Source: an uncultured Fidelibacterota bacterium (GTDB lineage Bacteria > Fidelibacterota > Marinisomatia > Marinisomatales > TCS55). Taken from it: a stretch of DNA of 64,000 nt. The position numbers were made by a program, and so were the translations under genes. Position 1 is the stretch's first letter. Every line of letters begins with the position of its first letter. Shown piece after piece: positions 35,401 to 43,969 of this stretch. The notes under the pieces were generated by a model, which was not told where the DNA came from, did not search any database, and worked only from the letters and a program-made list of their open reading frames with translations. Location: contig CACMQQ010000002.1 of the NCBI GenBank assembly GCA_902615915.1, positions 124,001-188,000 on the forward strand, given 5' to 3'.

Positions 35401-36632
35401 ATTTTTAATTTTATTATAAAATATACTATCACCCACGAAAATAATATACTATTGTAATGAAATATGCTAATTAACGGAGAATAAATTGTGAATGAATAAA
35501 ATATTGACATTGGAATGAAGCCGTCAAAATTATTTTTTCTTTTTTTGTCAAATACTAATTGGAAAATTAGTCCAATGAAAAAAGAGATCAAAAGTGACCC
35601 GATAATAGAGAAATCGCTAACCAAAGCTCTCAATGCAGTAAAAATATTTGTTGAAACATCTTTATTTATATAAACAGGTAAATAAAAACCAAGTTCTCTT
35701 TCTGTTATATTTAACAAATTTAGAGGTCCTGCAAAAGTTGAAAATAACGTTTGTGGTGTAAATATTTTCTCATAACTGTCGAACCAAAGCGTAAATGCAG
35801 ACAAATATCCAAAAAGATATGCTTTCATCCTAAGGATTAAATAATCAAATACAATTGGATCTAAGCCTTGCCTAAGCCATTGAACAAACACAAATAAAAA
35901 TAAAAAAAACAACAAAGCAAAAAGTGAAGATAGAAAAATCTTATAACTGTGTATTTTTTCTTTAAAATTGAATTGATTATTTAAACCTGAAATAAAAGAA
36001 GAAAAAAATAAAATAAATCCAATTAATATGCTTGTTCTAGAGCCTTCCAAAATTCCAAGAGCTATGCATATTGCCAATGGTATAAAGCAAAGAAATTTAC
36101 TTTTGAACGTAACTTTAAAATTAGATAAAATGATTCCTGAGAGTAAAGCTCCAGGATATATTAAATATAGACTATATTTTATTAATATTGGATAATAAAG
36201 TTCTCCGCTATACCTATCAATAGATATTAAATTAGGAATTGATAATATCCCTGAGTAAGAAGAAAAACCTTCATAAATATTGATAGAGTAAATTAACAAT
36301 GAAATAATACCGCACATGCTGATAAAGTTTATGATTAAAAGTGATAGAAAGAAATTTTTGTAACCTATATTTTTATTTTTTAGTTGAATTATTGATTTTT
36401 TAAAAGTCACTTTAGTAGCAACTAAACTTCCACATGATAGCGTAATTACAAAAGTTGCTATATACCATATTCCATAAACTCCAATATTAAATTCAGATGC
36501 AAAAAGAATAGGAGTAACTAAAAAAAATAGCCAAAATAATGAAAAAAAAGCACCAGGGGAGTACCAAGTGCCAGTTGATTTTTTTGAAATAAGTGCTGAA
36601 AAAAAAACAATACCTAAAGGTAGATATAACAT
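35397..36632 (-). CDS. O-antigen repeat-unit polymerase (Wzy-like)
   Basis: A 411-residue polytopic membrane protein with about 12 hydrophobic helices and a larger periplasmic loop near residues 260-320 (FVQWLRQGLDPIVFDYLILRMKAYLFG). This topology fits oligosaccharide-repeat-unit polymerases, which lack conserved sequence motifs. The position directly after wzx and before a GT supports it. It would polymerise lipid-linked units at the periplasmic face under Wzz control. A second polymerase/ligase candidate is at 48803-50101. Confidence 0.78.
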   Translation of the reverse strand: MLYLPLGIVFFSALISKKSTGTWYSPGAFFSLFWLFFLVTPILFASEFNIGVYGIWYIATFVITLSCGSLVATKVTFKKSIIQLKNKNIGYKNFFLSLLIINFISMCGIISLLIYSINIYEGFSSYSGILSIPNLISIDRYSGELYYPILIKYSLYLIYPGALLSGIILSNFKVTFKSKFLCFIPLAICIALGILEGSRTSILIGFILFFSSFISGLNNQFNFKEKIHSYKIFLSSLFALLFFLFLFVFVQWLRQGLDPIVFDYLILRMKAYLFGYLSAFTLWFDSYEKIFTPQTLFSTFAGPLNLLNITERELGFYLPVYINKDVSTNIFTALRALVSDFSIIGSLLISFFIGLIFQLVFDKKRKNNFDGFIPMSIFYSFTIYSPLISIFHYNSILFSWVIVYFIIKLKI

Positions 36633-37913
36633 CTATAAAATAAATCTTTTATGATATAAATAATATATCAGACAAAAAAAGCAGTACGATGAAGCTGAAC
36701 ACAAAGATGTATAGGCAGTTGCTATGATGCCAAATTTTGGTAGAAAATAAATATTCCCTATCACATTGATTAACACTGAAAAAGATATAAATATTATCAT
36801 CATGTAAGTATTTTCTTTGAGTTCAATTATTTTATGTGCTAACAATGATAATTGCCATAAAACTCCTGTTAGAATTAAAATAGACATAACATCTATATAA
36901 TCCTTTGTTAAAACAGGTATAATAATTTTTATTAAACTGAAAACACTTTCCTTATAAAAAACTAAAATAAACAATGCTAAAAGTACAATTATGAAAATTA
37001 ATATTATGCTAATGTTTATTAAGATTAGTGCCTCTTTCTTCTTATCGTCATTCCAGAGTTTGGTTATTCTAGGATGTATTGCAAGGGTTAATGGGAGTAT
37101 TAAAAATGAAAAAGCTTTTGTTGTCAATTCGTTTAGACTTGAGTAAATACCTAAAGAGTTAAAATCTAGATATCTTATAATAAAATACCTATCCAAAAAA
37201 ATTAATAATAAACCAATGCTACCCCAAATTGATATAGGAATTCCAAAACTTAGCCATTTTTTCAAATCTGATTTTTCTTTAGATCTGTAAACAATACCAA
37301 AATAATTTCTATTTATTAAATAGGATATAATAGTAGAAATCGAAAAAGACACCCCTACAAAAAACAGTAAATTATTTGCATCTAAAACATAAAAATTGAT
37401 GAAAATAACAGGCAATCCAATTGCTAAAATTGATTGAACAATTGTTAAGAAGAAAACCTTCTTAGGCATAAGAACGCTTTGAAATATAGATTTCAAAAAG
37501 CTAAACAAACCAATTGAAAAAATGACAAAGAAAGCTAATATTAAGTTACTAGATGGAAAATTTTTTATAAAACTAAAAGCCAGTATAATCGGAAAAGATA
37601 TAAAAACACTTAATATAAAATATTGTTCATAAATGATTTTTTTTTGATTTGCATTTTCGATATTGCCGTATCGTATCTGAGATTGATTTAACCATCCAAA
37701 ACAAATAGCTGTAATTAGATTAAATTGTGATAAAAGATAGCTATATCGACCAAATTCTACCGCTCCCAACATTCTTATAAAAAATGTTAAGAAAATTAAA
37801 CCTATCAACGCTGGTATTATTTTTGAAAAAGCATAAATTAATATGTCAAAGATAATTATTTTTTTCTTTTTTATATTTAAAGAAAAATTCAAAAAAGACA
37901 TTTTTGTAATCAA
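36633..37913 (-). CDS. Wzx-type lipid-linked oligosaccharide flippase
   Basis: A 426-residue, 12-14 TM protein of the MOP/polysaccharide-transport family. The N-terminus IIPALIGLIFLTFFIRMLGAVEFGRYSYLLSQFN matches the typical Wzx opening helix and GxxEFGxYS motif. It flips undecaprenyl-PP-linked repeat units across the inner membrane. The start may be the TTG at 37913, which overlaps the wzz stop as TTGA, or the ATG at 37901. It is followed immediately by wzy. Confidence 0.88.
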   Translation of the reverse strand: MITKMSFLNFSLNIKKKKIIIFDILIYAFSKIIPALIGLIFLTFFIRMLGAVEFGRYSYLLSQFNLITAICFGWLNQSQIRYGNIENANQKKIIYEQYFILSVFISFPIILAFSFIKNFPSSNLILAFFVIFSIGLFSFLKSIFQSVLMPKKVFFLTIVQSILAIGLPVIFINFYVLDANNLLFFVGVSFSISTIISYLINRNYFGIVYRSKEKSDLKKWLSFGIPISIWGSIGLLLIFLDRYFIIRYLDFNSLGIYSSLNELTTKAFSFLILPLTLAIHPRITKLWNDDKKKEALILINISIILIFIIVLLALFILVFYKESVFSLIKIIIPVLTKDYIDVMSILILTGVLWQLSLLAHKIIELKENTYMMIIFISFSVLINVIGNIYFLPKFGIIATAYTSLCSASSYCFFCLIYYLYHKRFIL

Positions 37914-39151
37914 ATGTATTTTTCTTTAAAATGTATTATAAAAATTGAAATCATTACTCCAATTATAAAAGACATTAAAATACTTAGGGCTCTTCTAGGG
38001 CTAGTAAGTTTTGTTGGAAAACTTGGACCGTCAATTTGTTGAATCATGTCGTCCCTACCTATTTCATCAATTTTAGCTTTTTCATATTGAGTTTTTAATG
38101 TAACATATAAGCTGTTTTGTAAGTCTACTTCTCTTCCCATTTCCTGAACCTTCATTTGCAATGAAGGGGAAGTTGATAAATTTCTATTATTTTCTCTGAA
38201 AAGTCTCAATTCTTTTTCCATTTCTTTCATTTCTGTAGAAACTTGATCTAACCTTTCTTCAATAAATTGTCTTTTTTGTCTAATTCTTTTTGTTTTAAGC
38301 TCTCTTTGTTTTGAGCTAGAATTTTGAATTAGTTCCCTTGCTAATTCCGAAGCAAATTTTGGCTCAAAACCATCTACATCAATATTTATAATTGAAGATG
38401 AGCGATCTTTGCTAATTTTTATCATTTGCTTTAACTTGTCGACAACTCTATTTTTTCTATCTTGTTTTTCAAATTTTGACAATCTATGCTCATATATCAA
38501 AATATTTTCTAAAGTTTCATTTTTATATTTTAAAGTTAAAAAACTTTTTTCTAACATTGATTCAAGCAGTGCGCCGCTTTTTAAAATTTCTGGATAAATT
38601 TCATCCCATGGAACTTTTCCTCCTATATTGAGAGGAATATTTATGCCTAATTGACTAGCAAAACCAGAAAAGCTATTTGATGTGTTTCCATTTTCTGAGA
38701 TTGGTAACACTTTAGATTTTGACGTATATACTGGTTTAGATACATAAAAAACAAAAATTGTTGTTAAAAATGTTGTTAATAATGGTAATAAAAAAATTAT
38801 AGCTAAGTTCTGTTTCAGAAGTTTAAAAAAGCTGTTCCATTTGTATACTATTTCTTCTTCATTTTTTTCTCTAGAAATGCCCTCCTTTTTTTGCAATAAT
38901 TCAGTTTGTCCTTTATTAATATTTTCATTATTAATTTCTAATTCATATTTCATTATATGCTTTGAAGGAATTTCACCAGATTTAATCCAACCTGACAATG
39001 TTTGAGGTGTAACATTAAAATATTTTGCTACTTGATAATTTCTTCTAAATCCAAAATGCTTCATTATATCCAATACAACTTCTTCTGCATTCTGAGTTTT
39101 ATTATTTTTTTTATTTATATTAATTATTGAAACCCTTTTATTTAATTCCAT
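37910..39151 (-). CDS. Wzz chain-length determinant fused to an N-terminal HTH domain
   Basis: About 413 residues (ATG at 39151; a TTG 15 nt upstream is possible). Residues about 22-72 form a CI-repressor-type helix-turn-helix (EEVVLDIMKHFGFRRNYQVA then YFNVTPQTLSGWIKSGEIPS). A charged linker leads to TM1 (about 114-137) and a periplasmic Wzz region with SKSKVLPISE, PWDEIYPEILKSG and a long coiled coil (about 260-360). A Pro-rich PTKLTSPRRALSIL precedes TM2 (about 387-408). No BY-kinase domain follows. Wzz controls polymer length; the DNA-binding module would face the cytoplasm. The frame is continuous, so this is a real fusion. It overlaps the propeller gene by 14 nt and the wzx start by 4 nt. 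Confidence 0.88.
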   Translation of the reverse strand: MELNKRVSIININKKNNKTQNAEEVVLDIMKHFGFRRNYQVAKYFNVTPQTLSGWIKSGEIPSKHIMKYELEINNENINKGQTELLQKKEGISREKNEEEIVYKWNSFFKLLKQNLAIIFLLPLLTTFLTTIFVFYVSKPVYTSKSKVLPISENGNTSNSFSGFASQLGINIPLNIGGKVPWDEIYPEILKSGALLESMLEKSFLTLKYKNETLENILIYEHRLSKFEKQDRKNRVVDKLKQMIKISKDRSSSIINIDVDGFEPKFASELARELIQNSSSKQRELKTKRIRQKRQFIEERLDQVSTEMKEMEKELRLFRENNRNLSTSPSLQMKVQEMGREVDLQNSLYVTLKTQYEKAKIDEIGRDDMIQQIDGPSFPTKLTSPRRALSILMSFIIGVMISIFIIHFKEKYI

Positions 39152-40337
39152 AGAGTATAATATCAAACAAGCTTGAATTATACGATTTAGTTGAGCCTAA
39201 TAAAATAATTTCACCATTGGGTTTTTCAAATATCGATGACCCCCAATCGTCATGGTCGTCTGTTCCAAAGGCTTGAGAATTTAATAGATTACCATTTGAA
39301 TCAATTTTTAATAAAAATATATCTGAATTTGTCTTATTTGAAATTTGATTTATTGTAGAGCCGACCAATAATAATTCATCATCATCTGTTACATGTAAAT
39401 TGAAATTATGATAGTCAAATGAGTTTGAATTGAATTTTTTTTGCCATTGGATATTACCTGCAGTATCCATTTTGATTACCCTGGGATTGTAACTATTTAC
39501 TTCGCTCGTAGAATTGATAGCGGTTACAATATAGACTTGATTATTTTTATTTGTTGATATGCTATAAGATGTTTCATTTATATCGCTTAAGTCAATTAAC
39601 TCTTTTTCCCATAATTTATTTCCATTTTTATCAGTTTTAATAATTAAAGCATTCTTGCTGCCTTTACTATACCTATCAATAGTAGCAACTATTAAAAAAC
39701 TTTCATCGTCTTGTTGAACAAAATCATTACCCCACTCGTGATTTGGAAAATCTTTATTTCCATATGCTTTTTGCCATATCAAATTGCCATTTACATCTAT
39801 TTTTAATAGGAAAATGTCGGTATTGCCTGACGATATTCCAGGACTGTTGGAGTGCCCTAAAATGCCGTACCCACCCTCTTTCAGTTCAATCACTGCACTG
39901 CCCACTTCCCACATTGATCCACCGTAATTTTTCTCCCATATAATTTGACCATGAAAATCTGTTTTTACCGCGTAAACTTGCTGTTCATTGCCAAAAGACC
40001 ATGAATAACCAACAAATAAAAAGCCTCCGTCTGATGTCGAAATGACATCTAAACCTTCAGAATTAGCATTCCCTCCAAAGGGTTTTTCCCATGATACAAA
40101 TCCATTATCATTAGTTTTTATAGCCCATAACTTCCTTTCTCCATCTATTTCTGGCTGTTGAGACCCGATGATTATTGTTCCATTATCAAATGGTGAATAA
40201 GTTGCGTTCCATCCATAATCATAACCTAATGTTCCGAAAATCCGATAATAAGAATTCTCAAAATTTTCTCTCCAATCATAGTTGGATCCAATATCATCGC
40301 ATGACAAAAAAATAATTAATAGAAATAAAATTTTCAT
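39138..40337 (-). CDS. Beta-propeller-like lipoprotein in the export operon
   Basis: A 399-residue protein with a lipoprotein signal (MKILFLLIIFLSC, Cys13 as lipobox). At least six repeats of about 50-60 residues follow, each with a core like D-I-F-L-L-K-I-D-x-N-G-N-x-x-W-x-K-x-Y-G; examples start IFLLKIDVNGNLIWQKAYG, YAVKTDFHGQIIWEKNYG and IIKTDKNGNKLWEK. The chain ends in the lone strand FDIILYGIK, which could close a propeller. No enzymatic motif is seen. It lies between wza (14 nt) and wzz (overlap), so a role in polysaccharide export is inferred. The family is known to me only as uncharacterised delta-60-like repeat proteins. Confidence 0.75.
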   Translation of the reverse strand: MKILFLLIIFLSCDDIGSNYDWRENFENSYYRIFGTLGYDYGWNATYSPFDNGTIIIGSQQPEIDGERKLWAIKTNDNGFVSWEKPFGGNANSEGLDVISTSDGGFLFVGYSWSFGNEQQVYAVKTDFHGQIIWEKNYGGSMWEVGSAVIELKEGGYGILGHSNSPGISSGNTDIFLLKIDVNGNLIWQKAYGNKDFPNHEWGNDFVQQDDESFLIVATIDRYSKGSKNALIIKTDKNGNKLWEKELIDLSDINETSYSISTNKNNQVYIVTAINSTSEVNSYNPRVIKMDTAGNIQWQKKFNSNSFDYHNFNLHVTDDDELLLVGSTINQISNKTNSDIFLLKIDSNGNLLNSQAFGTDDHDDWGSSIFEKPNGEIILLGSTKSYNSSLFDIILYGIK

Positions 40338-40351
40338 ATCGATATTAAAGT

Positions 40352-42241
40352 TTATTGAGAAGTTGAGTTAGCCAAAATAGCAATTGTTACCAAGGAAGAA
40401 ATTAATGAACTGAACTGCTGAAACCTGTCAGGTTTTACATCTAATTGGTTTGACGGTTTTTCACTAACGATTATTTTACTTCCTGGAGATAGATACTTTC
40501 TGCTATTGACTTTAATTCTATATGCTTCTCCATATGGTTCGATATACGTAACATGTTTTTTATCACCATAAGCTGTTAATCCTCCTGACAATTCAATATA
40601 TTCTTTAGCAGTTCTATCTTCTATCCATTGAATACTTCCCGGATTATGAACAGAGCCTTCAATTGTAACTGTGGCATTTACTGAATTTACAATGATGGAA
40701 TCCTCGGGTGTTAAAAGTATATTGCCATCAGAGGATCCAATAATTAAGGAGTCTCTTTTTATGATTAAGCTTGAGAGGCTAGAAAAACCTACTAATCCCC
40801 CAGCCCTTTCAATTAAGGTATTTAATGTTTCATTATTTCTTATTAGTGGATAATTACCAGGAGAACTAATGTAGCCGCCTATGTACACAGTGCTAATTTT
40901 ATTATAAGCATTGTAGAGCTGTATTGAAATAAAATCATATGGCTCAAAACTAAAGTCAATTTTATCAAAACCATTAAGCAAGTATGTTTCATAATTTATA
41001 TCATCAACTCTTCTAACAATTTCAATTTTTTTAATATTGGATACATTAATATTTCCAAAATCAAAAATATCTTCAAAAGTTAAATTATTAATCCAAGGTA
41101 TATCGAAGGGTTGTCTATTATCTATAGATATAGAAATGTTTTTAGGATTTATATTTTTTAATGGGACAACAAGGCTATCACCATTTAATAGGGTAATTTC
41201 GTCATAATTGTTTTCACTGACATGTAGGTTAAAACCATTGTTTCTATATAAATAAGTCTTATTTAAAGCATTGCGATCTTTGCCTCCAGAATAGTTCATA
41301 ATGGTTTTAATATTGTCATTTTTTAATTCATAAAAACCTGGCATCCTAACAGAGCCGGTTATGGATATCGTTTCACCCTTAGCTGGTACGACCAAATAAT
41401 CACCATCAGACAAATTAAAGCTATCAAAAGAGAAACTTTGTCCACTGATGATTGGGTATAAATCCAAAGAATCAATAGTTACACCATTTCTAATCAAATA
41501 AATTGATCTTAGTGAACCTGTGGTATTAATACCACCAGCAAGAATTATTACATTAAGAACGTTAATTGATGGACTAACAATATAGTTACCTGGAAACTTA
41601 ACATGTCCAGAAATATTGATATTAATATTTTTGACTGAACCAACAGAGATGTTTACAAAAGTTAATTGGGGTTTGGAATTAATAGTTGAATAAACTTTAG
41701 AAAATTTATCATTAACATACGATTTTGCTTCGGCAAGTGTCTTACCTGAAAGAAAAAGCAAGCCAACATTAGAAACATACACAGATCCATCACGTTGAAT
41801 AATTAATTTTTCATATTGTTCTACTTGGCCCCAAACAGAAATTATTACTTCATCTCCGAATCCTAAAACATAATTAGGTGTAATTTTTAAATTATCTAAA
41901 AAATTGATAGAATCACGTAGTGAAAAATAATTGTAACCAAAATCAACTAAAGTAGCAGTACTATCAATTTGAAATAATAGCTTAGACAATTTATTCATTT
42001 CAAATTTTAAAGATTTTATTTTTTCATTATAATACGAATCAATATCAGAAGGAGTTACTAACAACTTAACCGGCCCAACTTCACTTGATTCCATTTCGAT
42101 GCCTTCTTTAACTATATTATTTGCTTGTTGATCAATTTTTATTTTATCATATGTTTCCATGAATTTTTTTAATTCGTCCGGTGATTGAGCATTTAAAAAT
42201 GTGAAAAAAATAAGGTATAATATTAATTTAATTCGGTTCAT
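40352..42241 (-). CDS. Polysaccharide export outer-membrane protein Wza (SLBB repeats)
   Basis: A 629-residue secreted protein with a signal peptide (LILYLIFFTFLNA). The Poly_export domain is at about 125-205 (YVLGFGDEVIISVWGQVEQYEKLIIQRDG as the opening). Several SLBB repeats follow (for example GHVKFPGNYIVSPSINVLNVI, GSVRMPGFYELKND, GYISSPGNYPLIRN, GSVHNPGSIQWIED). The C-terminal hydrophobic stretch (FQQFSSLISSLVTIAILAN) may anchor it. It forms the outer-membrane channel for capsule or O-polymer export. It is longer than E. coli Wza (about 380 residues), like Bacteroidetes-type exporters with extra SLBBs. A candidate promoter lies upstream. Confidence 0.92.
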   Translation of the reverse strand: MNRIKLILYLIFFTFLNAQSPDELKKFMETYDKIKIDQQANNIVKEGIEMESSEVGPVKLLVTPSDIDSYYNEKIKSLKFEMNKLSKLLFQIDSTATLVDFGYNYFSLRDSINFLDNLKITPNYVLGFGDEVIISVWGQVEQYEKLIIQRDGSVYVSNVGLLFLSGKTLAEAKSYVNDKFSKVYSTINSKPQLTFVNISVGSVKNININISGHVKFPGNYIVSPSINVLNVIILAGGINTTGSLRSIYLIRNGVTIDSLDLYPIISGQSFSFDSFNLSDGDYLVVPAKGETISITGSVRMPGFYELKNDNIKTIMNYSGGKDRNALNKTYLYRNNGFNLHVSENNYDEITLLNGDSLVVPLKNINPKNISISIDNRQPFDIPWINNLTFEDIFDFGNINVSNIKKIEIVRRVDDINYETYLLNGFDKIDFSFEPYDFISIQLYNAYNKISTVYIGGYISSPGNYPLIRNNETLNTLIERAGGLVGFSSLSSLIIKRDSLIIGSSDGNILLTPEDSIIVNSVNATVTIEGSVHNPGSIQWIEDRTAKEYIELSGGLTAYGDKKHVTYIEPYGEAYRIKVNSRKYLSPGSKIIVSEKPSNQLDVKPDRFQQFSSLISSLVTIAILANSTSQ

Positions 42242-42326
42242 GTGAATTTATTTCTATGTTTATTATATTAAATTTAAGCTATAATTTTTTTTAAAAAAAA
42301 AGATTAATATTTGATTTTTGTTCTAA

Positions 42327-42353
42327 ATTATATATAAAACGAATTTTTTTCAA
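42327..42353 (-). promoter_or_regulatory. Candidate promoter for the wza-propeller-wzz-wzx transcript
   Basis: On the minus strand TTGAAA (42353-42348) and TATAAT (42332-42327) are separated by 15 nt, in one of the two largest gaps (143 nt, 42242-42384) of the otherwise gap-free locus. It is about 85 nt upstream of the wza ATG. The 15-nt spacing is short and the DNA is AT-rich, so chance is a real alternative. Confidence 0.3.
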
Positions 42354-42384
42354 TTTTTTTAATTGATAAACCGAATAAAATTAA

Positions 42385-43941
42385 TTATTTAATGTTGATT
42401 GATTTAGATATCGAAAAAATTAGAGTTGTAATTAATCTAGTACCAGCAAGCTTTCCATCAGTAGAATCAACCGGATTGTTATTATTATCTACGTAGAAAT
42501 AATCTGGAAAACCTAAAAATGCTTCATATTGTTTTTCAAGATAGATACCATACCATGTATCATTGTAATTATATTTAGCTTCTAACGATAATTCAAATTT
42601 TACCTCAGCAGGTCTATGTGTCACTATCCCATGTCTTTCGTAATTAATTTTAGGTAGTATAATTAATTTATTAGATAAATATCCTAAGTATATTGTCCAA
42701 TCATCTGAGTCAGAACCTGAATGTGCACCCCATCTTCTTCCATAATATGTATTGAAATCATAATTATATTTGTTATACCATGTCCCTGAACCCGATGGTC
42801 TATGCCGCGATGAGTAGGTTGTCATTAGATTTGTCCATTCAAATCCCCATATCCAATTTTTATCTGAACCAATACCATAGTCTCTTATCCCAATTATTGT
42901 TGCCATACTATGGTCTGGCTGAGAAATTAAGTCAGCTAAGTACATCCTATTATCATTAAAGCCTAGTTCCATATATAGTTTTAGATTTCTCTTAGGCATG
43001 TTAAACGTAATGTATGTAGATATAGATTGATCCCAATAATCGTGACCACCTACAGTATATTCTTTCTTTAATAGATTATTTGTTAATAGACCCTCAAATA
43101 TAATTTTTCTTGCATCTGAAGCAGTCCATACGTAATTATTAATGGACATGCCTCCTGTAATATAATTTCTGCTAAATCCGAATGATATGTAAATTGGGCC
43201 ATACCAAGTAACTTGACCATTAAGGGCCGTATAATATATTGCATTAACACCTGTCTCTTCATTCAGTCTGCTAAAAGTATAGAGGCCGTATAAGCCTATA
43301 TTTTTTAATTTGATTTCATTTATTGTGCCAATTATTTGTGATGGCATTGGAGTTGTATTATTTGTCATTTGTAAAGTTGAATGAAAACCTGGCCCCCACC
43401 ATCTATTACCATCGTGCCATCCAAAACCAAAACCTTTATAATGAAAAAAAGCTAAAAAATTTCTAATGTTTTTATTGTTCCTTTTAAAGAAAAAATTTCT
43501 ATTCAACTTTCTGTCATTCAATACTTTAAATGTACCCTGACGATTTATATCTTTAGTGTCATAAAACTTTTCATTATAAATATAAGGCTCAATCATTAGT
43601 GAAAATAGCGGACTATTCAATGCCAGACTAAACGAATTAAATATTCCATATCCTTTAGAAAAATAGCGCAAATCCATATTCTCTTGATTTGGAGAATTAT
43701 TGTTTAGATAGCCTTCAGACAAAAAATTAAAATTTATTGACAAGGAATCTGTCGTGAAAAAAATGGGTCTAAAGCTATTTGAAATAAATGGAATCTTGTT
43801 ATCGTATTGATATTTTTCATTTAAAAAAATATAATTAGGATCTGCTGGCAAGAAGTTTTGCGAAAATAGAAAATTGAGAAAATATAAAATAAAAATATTA
43901 CTTATATAAAAAATTGGTTTAAATATTTGACGAGTAATCAC
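42385..43941 (-). CDS. Capsule assembly Wzi-family outer-membrane protein
   Basis: A 518-residue protein with a GTG start, an N-terminal hydrophobic signal (IFILYFLNFLFS) and a beta-barrel body. The Wzi family signature is clear near residue 180: WHDGNRWWGPGFHSTLQMTN followed by NTTPMPSQIIG. It ends in an aromatic/hydrophobic strand (LITTLIFSISKSINIK). Wzi-type proteins bind exported polymer at the outer membrane and support capsule attachment. It lies between the WecA-like transferase gene and wza. Confidence 0.85.
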   Translation of the reverse strand: MITRQIFKPIFYISNIFILYFLNFLFSQNFLPADPNYIFLNEKYQYDNKIPFISNSFRPIFFTTDSLSINFNFLSEGYLNNNSPNQENMDLRYFSKGYGIFNSFSLALNSPLFSLMIEPYIYNEKFYDTKDINRQGTFKVLNDRKLNRNFFFKRNNKNIRNFLAFFHYKGFGFGWHDGNRWWGPGFHSTLQMTNNTTPMPSQIIGTINEIKLKNIGLYGLYTFSRLNEETGVNAIYYTALNGQVTWYGPIYISFGFSRNYITGGMSINNYVWTASDARKIIFEGLLTNNLLKKEYTVGGHDYWDQSISTYITFNMPKRNLKLYMELGFNDNRMYLADLISQPDHSMATIIGIRDYGIGSDKNWIWGFEWTNLMTTYSSRHRPSGSGTWYNKYNYDFNTYYGRRWGAHSGSDSDDWTIYLGYLSNKLIILPKINYERHGIVTHRPAEVKFELSLEAKYNYNDTWYGIYLEKQYEAFLGFPDYFYVDNNNNPVDSTDGKLAGTRLITTLIFSISKSINIK

Positions 43942-43969
43942 AATGAATAAATATGATATTTTTTAAGTG

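Noticed and set aside
34588-35436. GTG start of the GT2 gene at 35436
   Set aside because: The ATG at 35400 overlaps the upstream stop as ATGA and gives the normal GT2 N-terminus; the extra 12 residues fit no known pattern.
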